DNA from: Magnetospirillum aberrantis SpK
Lineage (GTDB): Bacteria; Pseudomonadota; Alphaproteobacteria; Rhodospirillales; Magnetospirillaceae
Assembly (NCBI RefSeq): GCF_011022235.1
Contig: NZ_JAAIYP010000045.1
Coordinates: 1-64,000 of the forward strand
DNA length: 64,000 nt
Direction of reading: 5' to 3'
Part shown: in pieces, positions 1 through 8,573 of the stretch
Layout of the letters: the number at the start of each line of letters is the position of its first letter
How positions within the stretch are numbered: position 1 is the first letter of the stretch
The notes under the pieces: model-generated
Seen by the model: the letters and a program-made list of their open reading frames with translations, nothing else
Told to the model about the DNA's origin: nothing
The model's database searches: none
Translations under genes and position numbers: made by a program

Positions 1-434
1 CGCTCCCGGCGCAGGGTAAAGCGCACGACCTCGCCCTTTTTGTTGGTGGCGAAACCGTAAAGCTTGCCCGAATCGGTCAGCACGCCCTGGAAGCGAAAAG
101 CACCCTCGCCGGCGTTCAGCGTCACCGTGCAACCGCTGACGGCCTCGACGCCGCCGGAAATCTGGGCGCCATCCCGCCACCCGAAATCGGTGTTGATGCT
201 GCCCTTGCGGTCCATGGTCCAGGTCAGCGCCTCGCCGGCCCGGACGAATTCCATGCGGGTCTGCGGCGCCACCCAGCGTCCCACCAGCCAGCCGCCGTCA
301 TTAGCCGCCGACACGTCGCAGATCGGTTCGGGCAACGGCTCGGGCGGGCCGACCTTGGGAGATTTCGGGAAATCCTCGGCCCACGCCGGAGCGGCGGCCA
401 GGATCAGGGCGGCGGTGAACAGAACTCGACGCAT
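1..434 (-). CDS. Secreted protein of unknown function (3' end missing)
   Basis: The reading frame opens at an ATG at 434 and runs off the left edge, giving 144 residues without a stop. The N-terminus MRRVLFTAALILAAAPAWA followed by ED is a clear Sec signal peptide with an AxA cleavage site, so the protein should be periplasmic. The mature part has two cysteines (one in EPICDV, one in SGCTVTL) that could form a disulphide. I do not recognise the family. It lies 8 bases downstream of the next lipoprotein gene and may share its transcript. Confidence 0.7.
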   Translation of the reverse strand, partial: MRRVLFTAALILAAAPAWAEDFPKSPKVGPPEPLPEPICDVSAANDGGWLVGRWVAPQTRMEFVRAGEALTWTMDRKGSINTDFGWRDGAQISGGVEAVSGCTVTLNAGEGAFRFQGVLTDSGKLYGFATNKKGEVVRFTLRRE

Positions 435-442
435 GGGAAACC

Positions 443-718
443 TCACTTCTTGCTGGTGGGCAGATAGCCCCGGTCGGTCATGCACATGCCGGCATAGGCC
501 TGAATCTGCTTCTTGGCGGCGGCGCGGTCGTAGTCGCGGAACACGCCCGACCCTTCGTCCTCGCGATAGCCGGCCTGGGCCTCGGCCCACCGGCGGCACG
601 CGGACCAGTCGCGACTCCACTGGCTTTTCGGCACGTCGGGATTTTGCCACGGCACCGAAGTCGCGGCGCATCCGCCAAGGGCGGCAAGGGCAAGACAGGC
701 AAGAACGGCACGGCGCAC
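443..718 (-). CDS. Small putative lipoprotein
   Basis: A 91-residue protein beginning at a GTG at 718. The start follows an AGGGGA ribosome-binding site and places a lipoprotein signal (VRRAVLACLALAALGGC) at the very N-terminus; the frame stays open upstream to an ATG at 823 but that extension looks non-coding. The lipobox LGGC predicts lipidation at the cysteine and location at the outer membrane. The mature part is rich in Trp, Arg and Asp (for example WSRDWSACRRWAEAQAGY) and has two further cysteines. I do not recognise a family. Confidence 0.7.
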   Translation of the reverse strand: MRRAVLACLALAALGGCAATSVPWQNPDVPKSQWSRDWSACRRWAEAQAGYREDEGSGVFRDYDRAAAKKQIQAYAGMCMTDRGYLPTSKK

Positions 719-886
719 GGCGATTTCCCCTGACAAGGCGACGGGCCGCCATTCCGCCACAGGCCGGCCCGTGTTGCAACCTCGGGAAATCGCGTGGGCT
801 CGGGTTGTGGGCGCTCGGGCCACTGTCTATACTGCGGCGCACCAAGCGGCCACACCAAGCGGCCCATGAACAGAGGAGCACACGGC

Positions 887-1321
887 ATGAGCGGCGAATC
901 CCTGAACGGCTTCTATTTCGAGGAATTGTTCGTCGGCCAGACGGCGGTGTTCGGCAAGACCGTGACCGAGGCCGACATCGCGGCTTTCGCCGGCGTGTCG
1001 GGCGACACCAACCCGGTCCACCTGAACGAGGAATACGCCAAGGGCACCATGTTCAAGGGTCGTATCGCCCACGGCATGCTGTCGGCGTCGTTCATCTCGA
1101 CCGTGTTCGGCACCAAGCTGCCGGGACCGGGCTGCATCTACGTCTCGCAAAGCCTGAAGTTCAAGGCCCCGGTCAAGATCGGCGACACGGTGATGGCCCG
1201 CGTCGAGGTGACCGCGCTGGCCCCGGAAAAGAAGTTCGCCACCTTCAAGACCCAATGTCTGGTCGGCGACAAGGTGGTGCTGGACGGCGAAGCCACCCTG
1301 ATGGTCCCGGCCAAGGGTTGA
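887..1321 (+). CDS. phaJ: MaoC/PhaJ-type (R)-specific enoyl-CoA hydratase
   Basis: A 144-residue single hot-dog domain protein. The signature region GDTNPVHLNEEYA followed by GRIAHGM is the hydratase 2 motif, with the catalytic Asp40 and His45 expected for PhaJ. The family hydrates trans-2-enoyl-CoA to (R)-3-hydroxyacyl-CoA, which links beta-oxidation to polyhydroxyalkanoate synthesis. The ATG at 887 has a GAGGAG ribosome-binding site. It is transcribed alone and divergently from the small lipoprotein. No pha synthase gene is nearby, so the polyester role is inferred from the family; other MaoC proteins act on different acyl-CoAs. Confidence 0.85.
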   Translation: MSGESLNGFYFEELFVGQTAVFGKTVTEADIAAFAGVSGDTNPVHLNEEYAKGTMFKGRIAHGMLSASFISTVFGTKLPGPGCIYVSQSLKFKAPVKIGDTVMARVEVTALAPEKKFATFKTQCLVGDKVVLDGEATLMVPAKG

Positions 1322-1323
1322 AG

Positions 1324-1920
1324 TCAGGCACCCGGCGTTTGCGGGGGGGCGTCTTCGGGCGCCTCCTTGCGTTTCAGCCGTGCCCGCACCAGCCGGTGCA
1401 GCCCGTAGACCACGACCGCAATGGCTGCCGCCACCAGGATGCGGTGTTCCCATTGCTTGATCTCGCCCATCATGCCCTGGATCGCCTGACCGAACAGATA
1501 GCCCAGGCCACCCACCGTCACCGCCCACACGGCGGCCGAAACCATGTTGAGCAGGGCGAAGCGCAAGGGCGGAATGGACGACAGCGCGATACCGATCAGC
1601 CCAACCGTGCGCAACCCGTAAAGAAAGCGGCACACCAGCACGAAACCGTCGCCCCACCGATCCAGCATGCGGCCGACACGGGCCGACGCGGCTGCGCTTT
1701 TGGGATGTTTTCCCAGCCAGGCCTTGCCATAACGGCGGCCCATCCAGAACCACACCTGATCGCCGGTGAACGATCCGACAAAGGCGCACAACATCACCAG
1801 ATCAAGGCGCAACAACCCCTGATGGGCGGCGAAGCCGGCCAGAACCGGCACCGTTTCGCCCTCGAAGAAGGTTCCGGCCAGAACCGCCAGATAACCAAAC
1901 TGGGCGACAAGCTGTTCCAT
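1324..1920 (-). CDS. DedA family inner-membrane protein
   Basis: A 198-residue hydrophobic protein with the DedA/SNARE-associated domain. It carries the early acidic motif FFEGETVPVLAGF, the GDQVWFWMGRRYGK segment, and the FLYGLRTVGLIGIA segment typical of DedA proteins, which act as undecaprenyl-phosphate or phospholipid translocases. A helix near 160-180 precedes a basic, proline-rich cytoplasmic tail. The ATG at 1920 is preferred over a TTG at 1926 that would overlap the upstream stop. It is the last gene of a leftward cluster behind the RNA methyltransferase, and its 3' end meets phaJ two bases away. Confidence 0.88.
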   Translation of the reverse strand: MEQLVAQFGYLAVLAGTFFEGETVPVLAGFAAHQGLLRLDLVMLCAFVGSFTGDQVWFWMGRRYGKAWLGKHPKSAAASARVGRMLDRWGDGFVLVCRFLYGLRTVGLIGIALSSIPPLRFALLNMVSAAVWAVTVGGLGYLFGQAIQGMMGEIKQWEHRILVAAAIAVVVYGLHRLVRARLKRKEAPEDAPPQTPGA

Positions 1921-1922
1921 GG

Positions 1923-3248
1923 TCAACGGCGGCAGACCGCCACCACCTCCAGATGAGCGGAAAACGGGAACTGGTCGATGGGCGTGACGGTCTCGATCCG
2001 GTAGCCGCCATCACGCAAACTGCGCAGGTCGCGGGCCAGGGTCGCCGGATTGCACGACACCGCCACCACCAGATCCGGCCCGGCCTCGGCCAGAATCTCG
2101 GCCTGCGCCTGGGCGCCGGCACGCGGCGGGTCGAACACCACCGCCTGGAACTTTTTCAGTTCGGGCGCCAGCAACGGACGACGGGCAAGGTCGCGCACTT
2201 CCGAGGTGACGCGCAAGCCCTGGGCGTTGACCGCCAGCTCAAGAGCGCGGATCGGCCCCTCTTCGCCTTCGACCGCGTGCACCGCACGGCCGGAAGCGGC
2301 CAAAGGAAAGGTGAAGCTGCCGCAGCCGGAATAAAGGTCGGCGACGGGGTCCGCCCCGCCCACGGCCGCCACCACCCGCTCGGCGATGGCCAATTCGCCG
2401 CCTCGCGTCGGTTGCAGGAAACCGCCGGGGGCCGGTTCCACCGCGACACCGCCGAACCGCACCAGCGCCGGACGGCGCCGGGCGATGGGATCGACGAAAC
2501 CGGCGCCGGGGCGACGCCAGGACAGCCGCGCCAGATCGTGAGCGTCGGCGAAGGCGGCAAGGCGTTCGCGGTCGAACAGGTCAAGGCGGGCATCGGCCTC
2601 GACCAACACGTCGAGACCGCTTTCGGTCTGGGCCACCACCACGTCGCCATCCTCACCGTCGGCCACCACTGCGGCCAGCAGGTCCCGCAGGGGGGGAAGC
2701 AACGCCGCCAAGGCCGGCTCCAGCAACAGACAGCGTTCGACATCGACCACCGCGTGGCTGGCCCGCGCGTTGAAACCAAGCGTCACCGCCGCCTTGCGCC
2801 GGGAAAAGGCGAAGGCCGCCCGGCGGCGGGAACCGGCGGGCACCCGCACCAACTCGTCAACCACCACGTCGCCCAATCCGGCACGGGCCAATTGCGTCGC
2901 CACCAGGGCACGCTTCCAAGCGACATAGATGTCGTCCGCCACATGCTGAAGGCTGCATCCGCCACAGCGGCCGTAATGGGGGCAGGCCGGCTCGACCCGG
3001 CCGGGGCCGGGCGCCACCACCTCGATCAAGGCGGCGGCCAGACCTTCGCCCCGACGACCTTCGACGCGGGCCACCACCCGGTCGCCGGGCACGGTGAAGG
3101 GCACGAACACCTGATCCTCGCCCAACCGCGCCACACCGTCACCCCGCGCGCCGATGGCCTCGATCTCGACCTCGACGGTGCGGGCGGGCGGCGGCGGCTT
3201 TCCCTTGGATCGGGATGCGGAAGAACGCTTGAACGGACGGTTTTTCAT
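1923..3248 (-). CDS. rlmD: TrmA/RlmD-type RNA (uracil-C5) methyltransferase
   Basis: A 441-residue enzyme with a basic N-terminal tail, a TRAM RNA-binding domain (about 22-80) and a class I SAM methyltransferase domain. Cys89, Cys95, Cys98 and Cys173 match the four ligands of the RumA [4Fe-4S] cluster. DLYSGCGSF is the SAM loop and VAVSCNPATLARD carries the catalytic Cys399. The expected reaction is C5 methylation of a uridine in 23S rRNA. Many alphaproteobacteria have one such enzyme whose exact target (U1939 or U747) is not settled by sequence. Its start overlaps the stop of the upstream lipoprotein gene by 4 bases, which suggests coupled translation. Confidence 0.87.
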   Translation of the reverse strand: MKNRPFKRSSASRSKGKPPPPARTVEVEIEAIGARGDGVARLGEDQVFVPFTVPGDRVVARVEGRRGEGLAAALIEVVAPGPGRVEPACPHYGRCGGCSLQHVADDIYVAWKRALVATQLARAGLGDVVVDELVRVPAGSRRRAAFAFSRRKAAVTLGFNARASHAVVDVERCLLLEPALAALLPPLRDLLAAVVADGEDGDVVVAQTESGLDVLVEADARLDLFDRERLAAFADAHDLARLSWRRPGAGFVDPIARRRPALVRFGGVAVEPAPGGFLQPTRGGELAIAERVVAAVGGADPVADLYSGCGSFTFPLAASGRAVHAVEGEEGPIRALELAVNAQGLRVTSEVRDLARRPLLAPELKKFQAVVFDPPRAGAQAQAEILAEAGPDLVVAVSCNPATLARDLRSLRDGGYRIETVTPIDQFPFSAHLEVVAVCRR

Positions 3249-3883
3249 GGGCGGGACACCGGAAGGGACACTTGCGACAGGTCGGAAACGAAACGCGACA
3301 ATAGCGCGGCCGTGCCCTGTTGCAAGGCCGCGACCGCCGCCGCCGGCCCGGTTCCGGCCGCGCTCGGCTCGGCTTCATAGCTCCGCAGCATCAGCAGCGA
3401 CCCGTCGCGGGCCGACACCACGGCCAATTGCAGCTTGATCGCCACCCGTCCCTTGTCAGGCAAGGCCTCGAAACGGAACAGCCGGCCACGCACCATCCAA
3501 TCCGGCGGCACCCGCAAATCAGGGGTCACCACCTGGCGGGCGATTCCGGCACGACGCAGGGTTTCCGCCAAATCCTGCTGCAAGGCGGTGGCCGGGGCGT
3601 CGCTCCACAGGTCATAACGATAACGCGACAGCGCGCCGTCGGCTTCCACATAGGCCAGACCGCGTTCCGACAGCACCCCGTCCACGTCCAGCCGGTTGAC
3701 CTCGACCACGCCGGGCAGGACCGGAGCGGACAACGCCGCCACCTCGGGCACCGCCCCCAGCCGGTAGAAATTGTCGCGCGGCGCCGCCGGCGAGGCGCAG
3801 GCGGCAAGGGCCGCGACGCCAAGGACCGCCAACAGGCCGCGACAGCTTCGTTGCGGGTTCATCCGTGTCCATCCGTGTCCCAT
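3245..3883 (-). CDS. PqiC-like lipoprotein of an MCE/Mla transport system
   Basis: The protein has up to 212 residues. A lipoprotein signal ends in the lipobox LAAC (core GLLAVLGVAALAAC), followed by an ABC-transport-auxiliary (PqiC/DUF330) domain with NFYRLG near its start. It lies 11 bases downstream of mlaD, so it is probably the outer-membrane partner that receives or delivers lipid in the periplasm. The ATG at 3883 is used here, but an ATG at 3862 (MNPQRS) gives a shorter, more usual signal peptide and is equally plausible. Confidence 0.82.
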   Translation of the reverse strand: MGHGWTRMNPQRSCRGLLAVLGVAALAACASPAAPRDNFYRLGAVPEVAALSAPVLPGVVEVNRLDVDGVLSERGLAYVEADGALSRYRYDLWSDAPATALQQDLAETLRRAGIARQVVTPDLRVPPDWMVRGRLFRFEALPDKGRVAIKLQLAVVSARDGSLLMLRSYEAEPSAAGTGPAAAVAALQQGTAALLSRFVSDLSQVSLPVSRP

Positions 3884-3894
3884 GGCCGCTCTCT

Positions 3895-4857
3895 CTACCG
3901 CCGTCCCGATCCGTCGTCATGCGCCTTGGTGCCGCCGATCAGCACGCCGGGGTTTTCCCGCAATTGGCGGCTGAATTCGTTGAAATTGCGGCTGGTGTTT
4001 TCCAGGTTGTAGGTGATGGAATCGATGTTGCGCGCCACACTTTGCAGGATGTAGCGCAGATCCTTAAGGCTGGCCTCGACCGCCGGGCCGCTTTTTTGCA
4101 CCGTGCCGTCCAGCGTCGTCAGCACCGAATCCACCTTGGCCCGGCTGTCCTTGAGACCGGCGGTCAGTTCCGCCAGGTTGTCCAGCGTCTGGGCGACGCG
4201 GGCGGCATTGGCCTCGGTCACCACCTGCGACGACAAGGTACCGGTCATCTTCTGCACGTCGGCGGTGATGCGCGGCGCCTTGACCGCCAGATCGGACGAA
4301 ATGGCCACCAGATTGGCCAACAGGTCGGGAGCCTGTTTTTCCAGGATCGAGCCCAGGGAATCGACCCGCTGGTTGATGTTAGCCAACAGCGGCAGCAATC
4401 CCTGCTGGTTCAATACCGCCACCTGTCCGGCCATTTCGTTCATGGTGGCGAAGATGTTGGCCGCCGGCCCGCCGGGAATTTCCGCGCCGGGTTCCAGCAT
4501 GCGCTCCGACCCGCCGCCCTTGATGTCCACCGTCATGGCCGCCAGGATGCCGGGGGCGGCGACGCGGGCCACACTGCCTTCGGGAATGGGCCAATGCTCG
4601 CGCACCGCCATCACCACCCGGAAACTGGTGCGCCCGTCCTCGCGCAACGGCACGATGTCGTCCACCTGGCCGACCACGAAGCCTTCATAGGTGACCTTGG
4701 TGCCGAACTTCACGCCCTGGACGTTGTTCAGCCGGGTGACATAGGTGTCGACCGTCCCCGTCCGCCCGGTCAACAGCGCCACCACCACCAGCAACGCCAC
4801 CAGCATGGCGGCGACGAACCCGCCGACGATCACATAATTGATGCGCACGTCCTTCAT
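3895..4857 (-). CDS. mlaD: MlaD-family MCE substrate-binding protein
   Basis: A 320-residue protein with one N-terminal membrane anchor (about 8-30) and an MCE domain (about 35-120), followed by a long helical region (about 125-300) rich in heptad-like Leu/Val. The MCE domain forms hexameric rings that pass phospholipid between the inner membrane and the periplasm. The long C-terminal region is more like gram-negative MCE proteins that form a needle than like the short E. coli MlaD. It overlaps the mlaF stop by 4 bases. Confidence 0.88.
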   Translation of the reverse strand: MKDVRINYVIVGGFVAAMLVALLVVVALLTGRTGTVDTYVTRLNNVQGVKFGTKVTYEGFVVGQVDDIVPLREDGRTSFRVVMAVREHWPIPEGSVARVAAPGILAAMTVDIKGGGSERMLEPGAEIPGGPAANIFATMNEMAGQVAVLNQQGLLPLLANINQRVDSLGSILEKQAPDLLANLVAISSDLAVKAPRITADVQKMTGTLSSQVVTEANAARVAQTLDNLAELTAGLKDSRAKVDSVLTTLDGTVQKSGPAVEASLKDLRYILQSVARNIDSITYNLENTSRNFNEFSRQLRENPGVLIGGTKAHDDGSGRR

Positions 4858-5687
4858 AGGCGTTTCCCTCGGGGTTCGTCCTCGTCGCCGTCACGGATTC
4901 CCATCAGGCGGCGCAAATAGGCGTCGGGGTCCACCTCGGCCTCTTCGGTGCGGCGATTCAACAGGTTCTGGATGCGGGGACTGGTGCTGGCGCGGATTTC
5001 GTCGACGGTGCCAAGCGCCAGCACCTCGCCCTTGTCCAGCACGCAGATCCGGTCGGCGATCTTGAACGTGGAATCCAGGTCGTGGGTGACCACCACGATG
5101 GACATGCCCATGGCGTCGCGCAGCCGCAGGATCAGGTCATCGATGCTGGACGCCACCACCGGGTCGAGACCGGCCGAGGGTTCGTCGCAGAACAACAGCC
5201 TGGGGTCCATGACGATGGCGCGGGCCAGGGCGGCGCGCTTGATCATGCCGCCCGACAGTTCCGAGGGCATCAGATCCTCGAACCCGGCCAGACTGACCAC
5301 CTCGAGCTTGAGCCGGGTGACGATGCCGATGGTGGTCTCGTCCAGTTGGGTATGTTCGCGCAAGGGCAGGGCGATGTTGTCGCCCACGCTCATGGACGAG
5401 AACAAGGCCCCCGATTGGAACGCCACCCCCATGCGGGTCCGCAGTTCCTGTTTCTCCAGGGGAGTGACGGCGTTGACGTCCCTGCCCAGGATGCGGATGG
5501 AACCCGACGACGGCCGCAGCAACCCAAGCAGGTGGTTGAGCAGCGTGGTCTTGCCCGAGCCCGAGCCCCCCATGATCACGAAGATCTCGCCCATGCGCAC
5601 GTCGAGCGACACGTTCTTCAGGATATGACGGCTGCCGTAATAGGTCTGGAGGTTGCGGACCTCGATGGAATTGGTCTCGGCCGTCAT
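4854..5687 (-). CDS. mlaF: MlaF-type ABC transporter ATPase
   Basis: A 277-residue ABC ATPase. The Walker A motif GGSGSGKTT lies at 40-48, the signature is ELSGGMIKRAALARA, Walker B is LLFCDEPSAGLDP, and VVVTHDLDS is the switch histidine. SGGMIKR is characteristic of the Mla/Ttg2A subfamily. It powers phospholipid movement by MlaE. The ATG at 5687 overlaps the mlaE stop by 4 bases, and the same frame stays open far upstream only because it lies antisense-like within mlaE. A short charged C-terminal tail ends in EPRGKRL. Confidence 0.92.
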   Translation of the reverse strand: MTAETNSIEVRNLQTYYGSRHILKNVSLDVRMGEIFVIMGGSGSGKTTLLNHLLGLLRPSSGSIRILGRDVNAVTPLEKQELRTRMGVAFQSGALFSSMSVGDNIALPLREHTQLDETTIGIVTRLKLEVVSLAGFEDLMPSELSGGMIKRAALARAIVMDPRLLFCDEPSAGLDPVVASSIDDLILRLRDAMGMSIVVVTHDLDSTFKIADRICVLDKGEVLALGTVDEIRASTSPRIQNLLNRRTEEAEVDPDAYLRRLMGIRDGDEDEPRGKRL

Positions 5688-6487
5688 CGCGTCACCATGA
5701 AGGCGAACACCATGTCGGTGATGATGATGGCGGAAATGGCGTGCACCACCGAGCGCGTGGTCATGCGCCCCACCCCCTCGGCGCCGCCGGTGACCGAGGC
5801 GCCGTTGACCACGCCGACGATGGTCACCAGCACGGCGAAGATGGCGCTTTTGGCCAGGCCATGCATGACGTCGTTGAGCTTGAGCACGGTCTGCAACTCG
5901 TCGCCATAGGCGGCCAGCGAGGTCTGAAGCTGGGCCGAGACGTAAAGCCCGGCCGCCAACAGGCTGACAAGGTCGGCCCACAGGGTCATCAGCGGCAGCA
6001 TCACCACCATCGCCACCAGGGGCGGCACCACCAGGAAACGCACCGGGTTGATGCCCATGACCGTCAGCGAATCGATTTCCTGGTTGATCCGCATGGTGCC
6101 CAGCCGCGCCGCCAGTGCCGAGCCCGAACGCCCGGCCACCAGGATGCCGGTGATCAGCGGCGAGAACTCGCGTACGGTGGAAAGCGCGATCCCCAGCGTG
6201 ACCCGGCTTTCGGCACCGAAGGTGCGCAGCGTGTAGATGCCCTGGATGGCCAGCATCAGGCCGATGGTGGCGGCCAGGATGGTGACGATGGGCAACGCCG
6301 CGATCCCCACTTCCATGGCCTGGGCCACCACCGGGGCCATCCGCACCCGCTGCCGCCGCCGCTGACCGAGAACCAGCCACCACAGCGCCTCGCCCAACAG
6401 GCTGGCGGCGAAGCCGAACTCCTCGAGCCCGCGCACGAAGGCGCGGCCAAGACGGTCGAACAAGGTGTGGAGGCGGGCGGCGAGCAT
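5684..6487 (-). CDS. mlaE: MlaE-type ABC transporter permease
   Basis: A 267-residue inner-membrane permease with an amphipathic N-terminus and about five to six helices. The MlaE signature region is clear: FGAESRVTLGIALSTVREFSPLITGILVAGRSGSA, given here in part as VREFSPLITGILVAGRSGSA, then RINQEIDSLTVMGINPVRFL. It forms the membrane core of the phospholipid transporter. It begins 8 bases after the STAS gene and overlaps mlaF by 4 bases, so the STAS protein, MlaE, MlaF, MlaD and the lipoprotein are probably one transcription unit. Confidence 0.92.
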   Translation of the reverse strand: MLAARLHTLFDRLGRAFVRGLEEFGFAASLLGEALWWLVLGQRRRQRVRMAPVVAQAMEVGIAALPIVTILAATIGLMLAIQGIYTLRTFGAESRVTLGIALSTVREFSPLITGILVAGRSGSALAARLGTMRINQEIDSLTVMGINPVRFLVVPPLVAMVVMLPLMTLWADLVSLLAAGLYVSAQLQTSLAAYGDELQTVLKLNDVMHGLAKSAIFAVLVTIVGVVNGASVTGGAEGVGRMTTRSVVHAISAIIITDMVFAFMVTR

Positions 6488-6495
6488 CGGGCTTC

Positions 6496-6822
6496 CTAAC
6501 CGGCCAAGGCGGCGTCCACAGTGTCGGCCAGGGCGAACACCTTGTCCAGCCGGGCCAGTTGCAGTACCCGCATGGCCGGGGCGCTGACCGCCACCAGGAC
6601 GAAGCGGGTGGCGTTCTTGCGCGCCGCCTGATAGGCCTCGACCAGACTGGCGATGCCGGAACTGTCGATATAGGCGACGCGCGACAGGTCCACCAGCACG
6701 TCACGCTGTTCGAACATCAGGTCCATCAACTGGCGACGCACCGTCGGCGAATGCTGAAGGTCGATCTCGCCGGCCAGGGTCACAACGACGGTGGTGCCGC
6801 GTTCTTGGGTTTCCATCTTCAT
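6496..6822 (-). CDS. STAS-domain protein (anti-anti-sigma-like or MlaB-like)
   Basis: A 108-residue single STAS domain. The motif YIDSSGIASL places Ser54 at the position phosphorylated in SpoIIAA-type anti-anti-sigma factors. It overlaps the upstream phosphatase/kinase-like gene by 4 bases (ATGA) and sits 8 bases before mlaE. Two roles are possible: a partner-switching regulator acting with the upstream protein, or the MlaB subunit that binds MlaF in the Mla complex. The two are not exclusive, and the gene order supports a link between them. The evidence for each role is positional only. Confidence 0.85.
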   Translation of the reverse strand: MKMETQERGTTVVVTLAGEIDLQHSPTVRRQLMDLMFEQRDVLVDLSRVAYIDSSGIASLVEAYQAARKNATRFVLVAVSAPAMRVLQLARLDKVFALADTVDAALAG

Positions 6823-8507
6823 CGGGGGTCTATCCGTCTGCTCATCTGCAACAGGTTGCCGACGCCGTCGGGCGACGTCAGGAACTCCACCCGGTCCATC
6901 ACCGAGCGAATGAAATGCAATCCCAGACCGCCGGGACGCACCTCGTCCAGCGGCCGCGGCAGCAGCCGGGCGCAATCCACCGGCGGCGCCGAATCGTTCA
7001 GACGCACCACCAGGTCGCCACAGGCCCGTTCGACCCGGACCCGGATATCGCCGTCCCCGCCGCCATAGGCATGGCGGATGATGTTCTGACAGGCCTCGTC
7101 CACCGCCAGCACCACGTCGCCGGCCATGTCCTGGCCGCAGCCCAGCGCCGAAACCGCCGCGGACACCGCCCGACGGATGTCGCACAGGGATTCGGGACGG
7201 GCGGGAAACTGCCGGTCCAAGGCGGCCTTGCGCTCCTCGACCAGCACCATGGTCATGTCGTCGCGCAACGCCGCCCCCTTGGGGGCGATGGCGTCGACCA
7301 CCGCCGCCATGCGCGCCGGCGGCGGCAAGGCGCGATGACGCAACAGCAACTCCTCGACCCCTTCGCCGCCCAGCATCTCGCCATCCTCGCCGCGCGCCTC
7401 GGTCAGGCCGTCGGTGAACAGCACCAGGGTCTGGCCGCCCAACTCGATCTCGCTTTCCGGGCAACCGTCGGCGAACAAGGCGGGATCGATGCCCAGGGGC
7501 GGCATGCCGCCCTCGATCCGGCGCACCGTGTCGCCACACAGCAACAGCGGCGTCTCGTGACCGGCATTGGCCAGCACCACCCGCCCGGTCGCGGGTTCCA
7601 GGATGCCGGCGACCATGGTCACGAACATGCCCGCCGAACCGGTTTCCGCCAATTCGGAATCGATGGCCGTCAACAATGCGCCGGGACCGTCCAGGCGCTT
7701 GGACAGGCAGCGAAACAGGCTGGCGGTTTTCGCCATCAAAAGCGCCGCGTTCATGCCCTTGCCCGACACGTCGGCGATGGTGAAGGCGATGCGCCCGTCC
7801 GGCAGTTCCACCACGTCGAAAAAGTCGCCCGACACACCGCGCGCCGGCCGGTTGATACCATGAATGGGAAAATCCGCCGGACGCGACGGCGGCAGCATGG
7901 CGCGCTGAATATCGAAGGCCAGCGCCAGTTCGCGCCGGAACGCCTCGCGCTCGGCCATGGCCGCCGCCTGACGGGCGTTGATCAGCGCCAACGCCGCCGA
8001 AGCGGCCAACGCCTGAAGAATGCGGCGGTCGTCGTCGTCGAACGCCAGGTTGCCGCGTTTGTTGAACAACTCGATGGCGCCCAGGCATTCGTCGCGCACC
8101 GACATGGGCGCACACAGCACCGTGCGGGTGGTGAAGCCGGTGGCGTCGTCCACCTTTTGGGTAAAATCCGGGTCCAGGGCGGTGTCGCGCACCAGTTGCG
8201 GCCGGTTGCGCAGCACCGCGCGCCAGACGATGCCGTCACCTTTCGGCAGCCTGAGCCCGGTCACGTCGGCCGGACCGCAACAGGCGCGGCACACCAGTTC
8301 GCCGCTGTCGCCGTCCATCAGGAACAACGACGCCGCCTCGGCCTCCATCCTTTCGGCGATCAGCTTGAGCCCGACCCGCAGGCTTTCCTCGATGTCGCGC
8401 GACAGGGCGAAATCGGCCGTCATCTCGGCGATCAGCTCGAGATCGTCGGCCAATCCCTGCGGCAAGTCGGGAACCGGCGAAGATGGGGGTAACGGCGCGT
8501 CGTTCAT
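6819..8507 (-). CDS. GAF - PP2C (SpoIIE/RsbU) phosphatase - HATPase regulator
   Basis: A 562-residue cytoplasmic protein with three domains. A GAF sensor domain (about 30-185) is followed by a SpoIIE-type PP2C phosphatase (about 215-420) with DVSGKGMNAALLMAKT, ANAGHETPLL and LFTDGLTEARG. A GHKL ATPase domain of the RsbW type (about 430-555) carries AVDEACQNIIRHAYGG as the N box and PGGLGLHFI as the G box. The combination can both dephosphorylate and phosphorylate a STAS protein, and the gene overlaps one by 4 bases. The signal sensed by GAF is unknown. Confidence 0.88.
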   Translation of the reverse strand: MNDAPLPPSSPVPDLPQGLADDLELIAEMTADFALSRDIEESLRVGLKLIAERMEAEAASLFLMDGDSGELVCRACCGPADVTGLRLPKGDGIVWRAVLRNRPQLVRDTALDPDFTQKVDDATGFTTRTVLCAPMSVRDECLGAIELFNKRGNLAFDDDDRRILQALAASAALALINARQAAAMAEREAFRRELALAFDIQRAMLPPSRPADFPIHGINRPARGVSGDFFDVVELPDGRIAFTIADVSGKGMNAALLMAKTASLFRCLSKRLDGPGALLTAIDSELAETGSAGMFVTMVAGILEPATGRVVLANAGHETPLLLCGDTVRRIEGGMPPLGIDPALFADGCPESEIELGGQTLVLFTDGLTEARGEDGEMLGGEGVEELLLRHRALPPPARMAAVVDAIAPKGAALRDDMTMVLVEERKAALDRQFPARPESLCDIRRAVSAAVSALGCGQDMAGDVVLAVDEACQNIIRHAYGGGDGDIRVRVERACGDLVVRLNDSAPPVDCARLLPRPLDEVRPGGLGLHFIRSVMDRVEFLTSPDGVGNLLQMSRRIDPR

Positions 8508-8573
8508 CGCCGGGCATGATGCCCGGCTTTACCGGCGCCGCCAACCCTTGGCCGCATATACAAACGCCGGAAA

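Noticed and set aside
64-1956. A 630-codon open frame on the plus strand across several real genes
   Set aside because: It is antisense to convincing leftward genes and out of frame with phaJ, has an Arg/Pro-rich composition typical of GC-rich shadow frames, and contains no recognisable domain.
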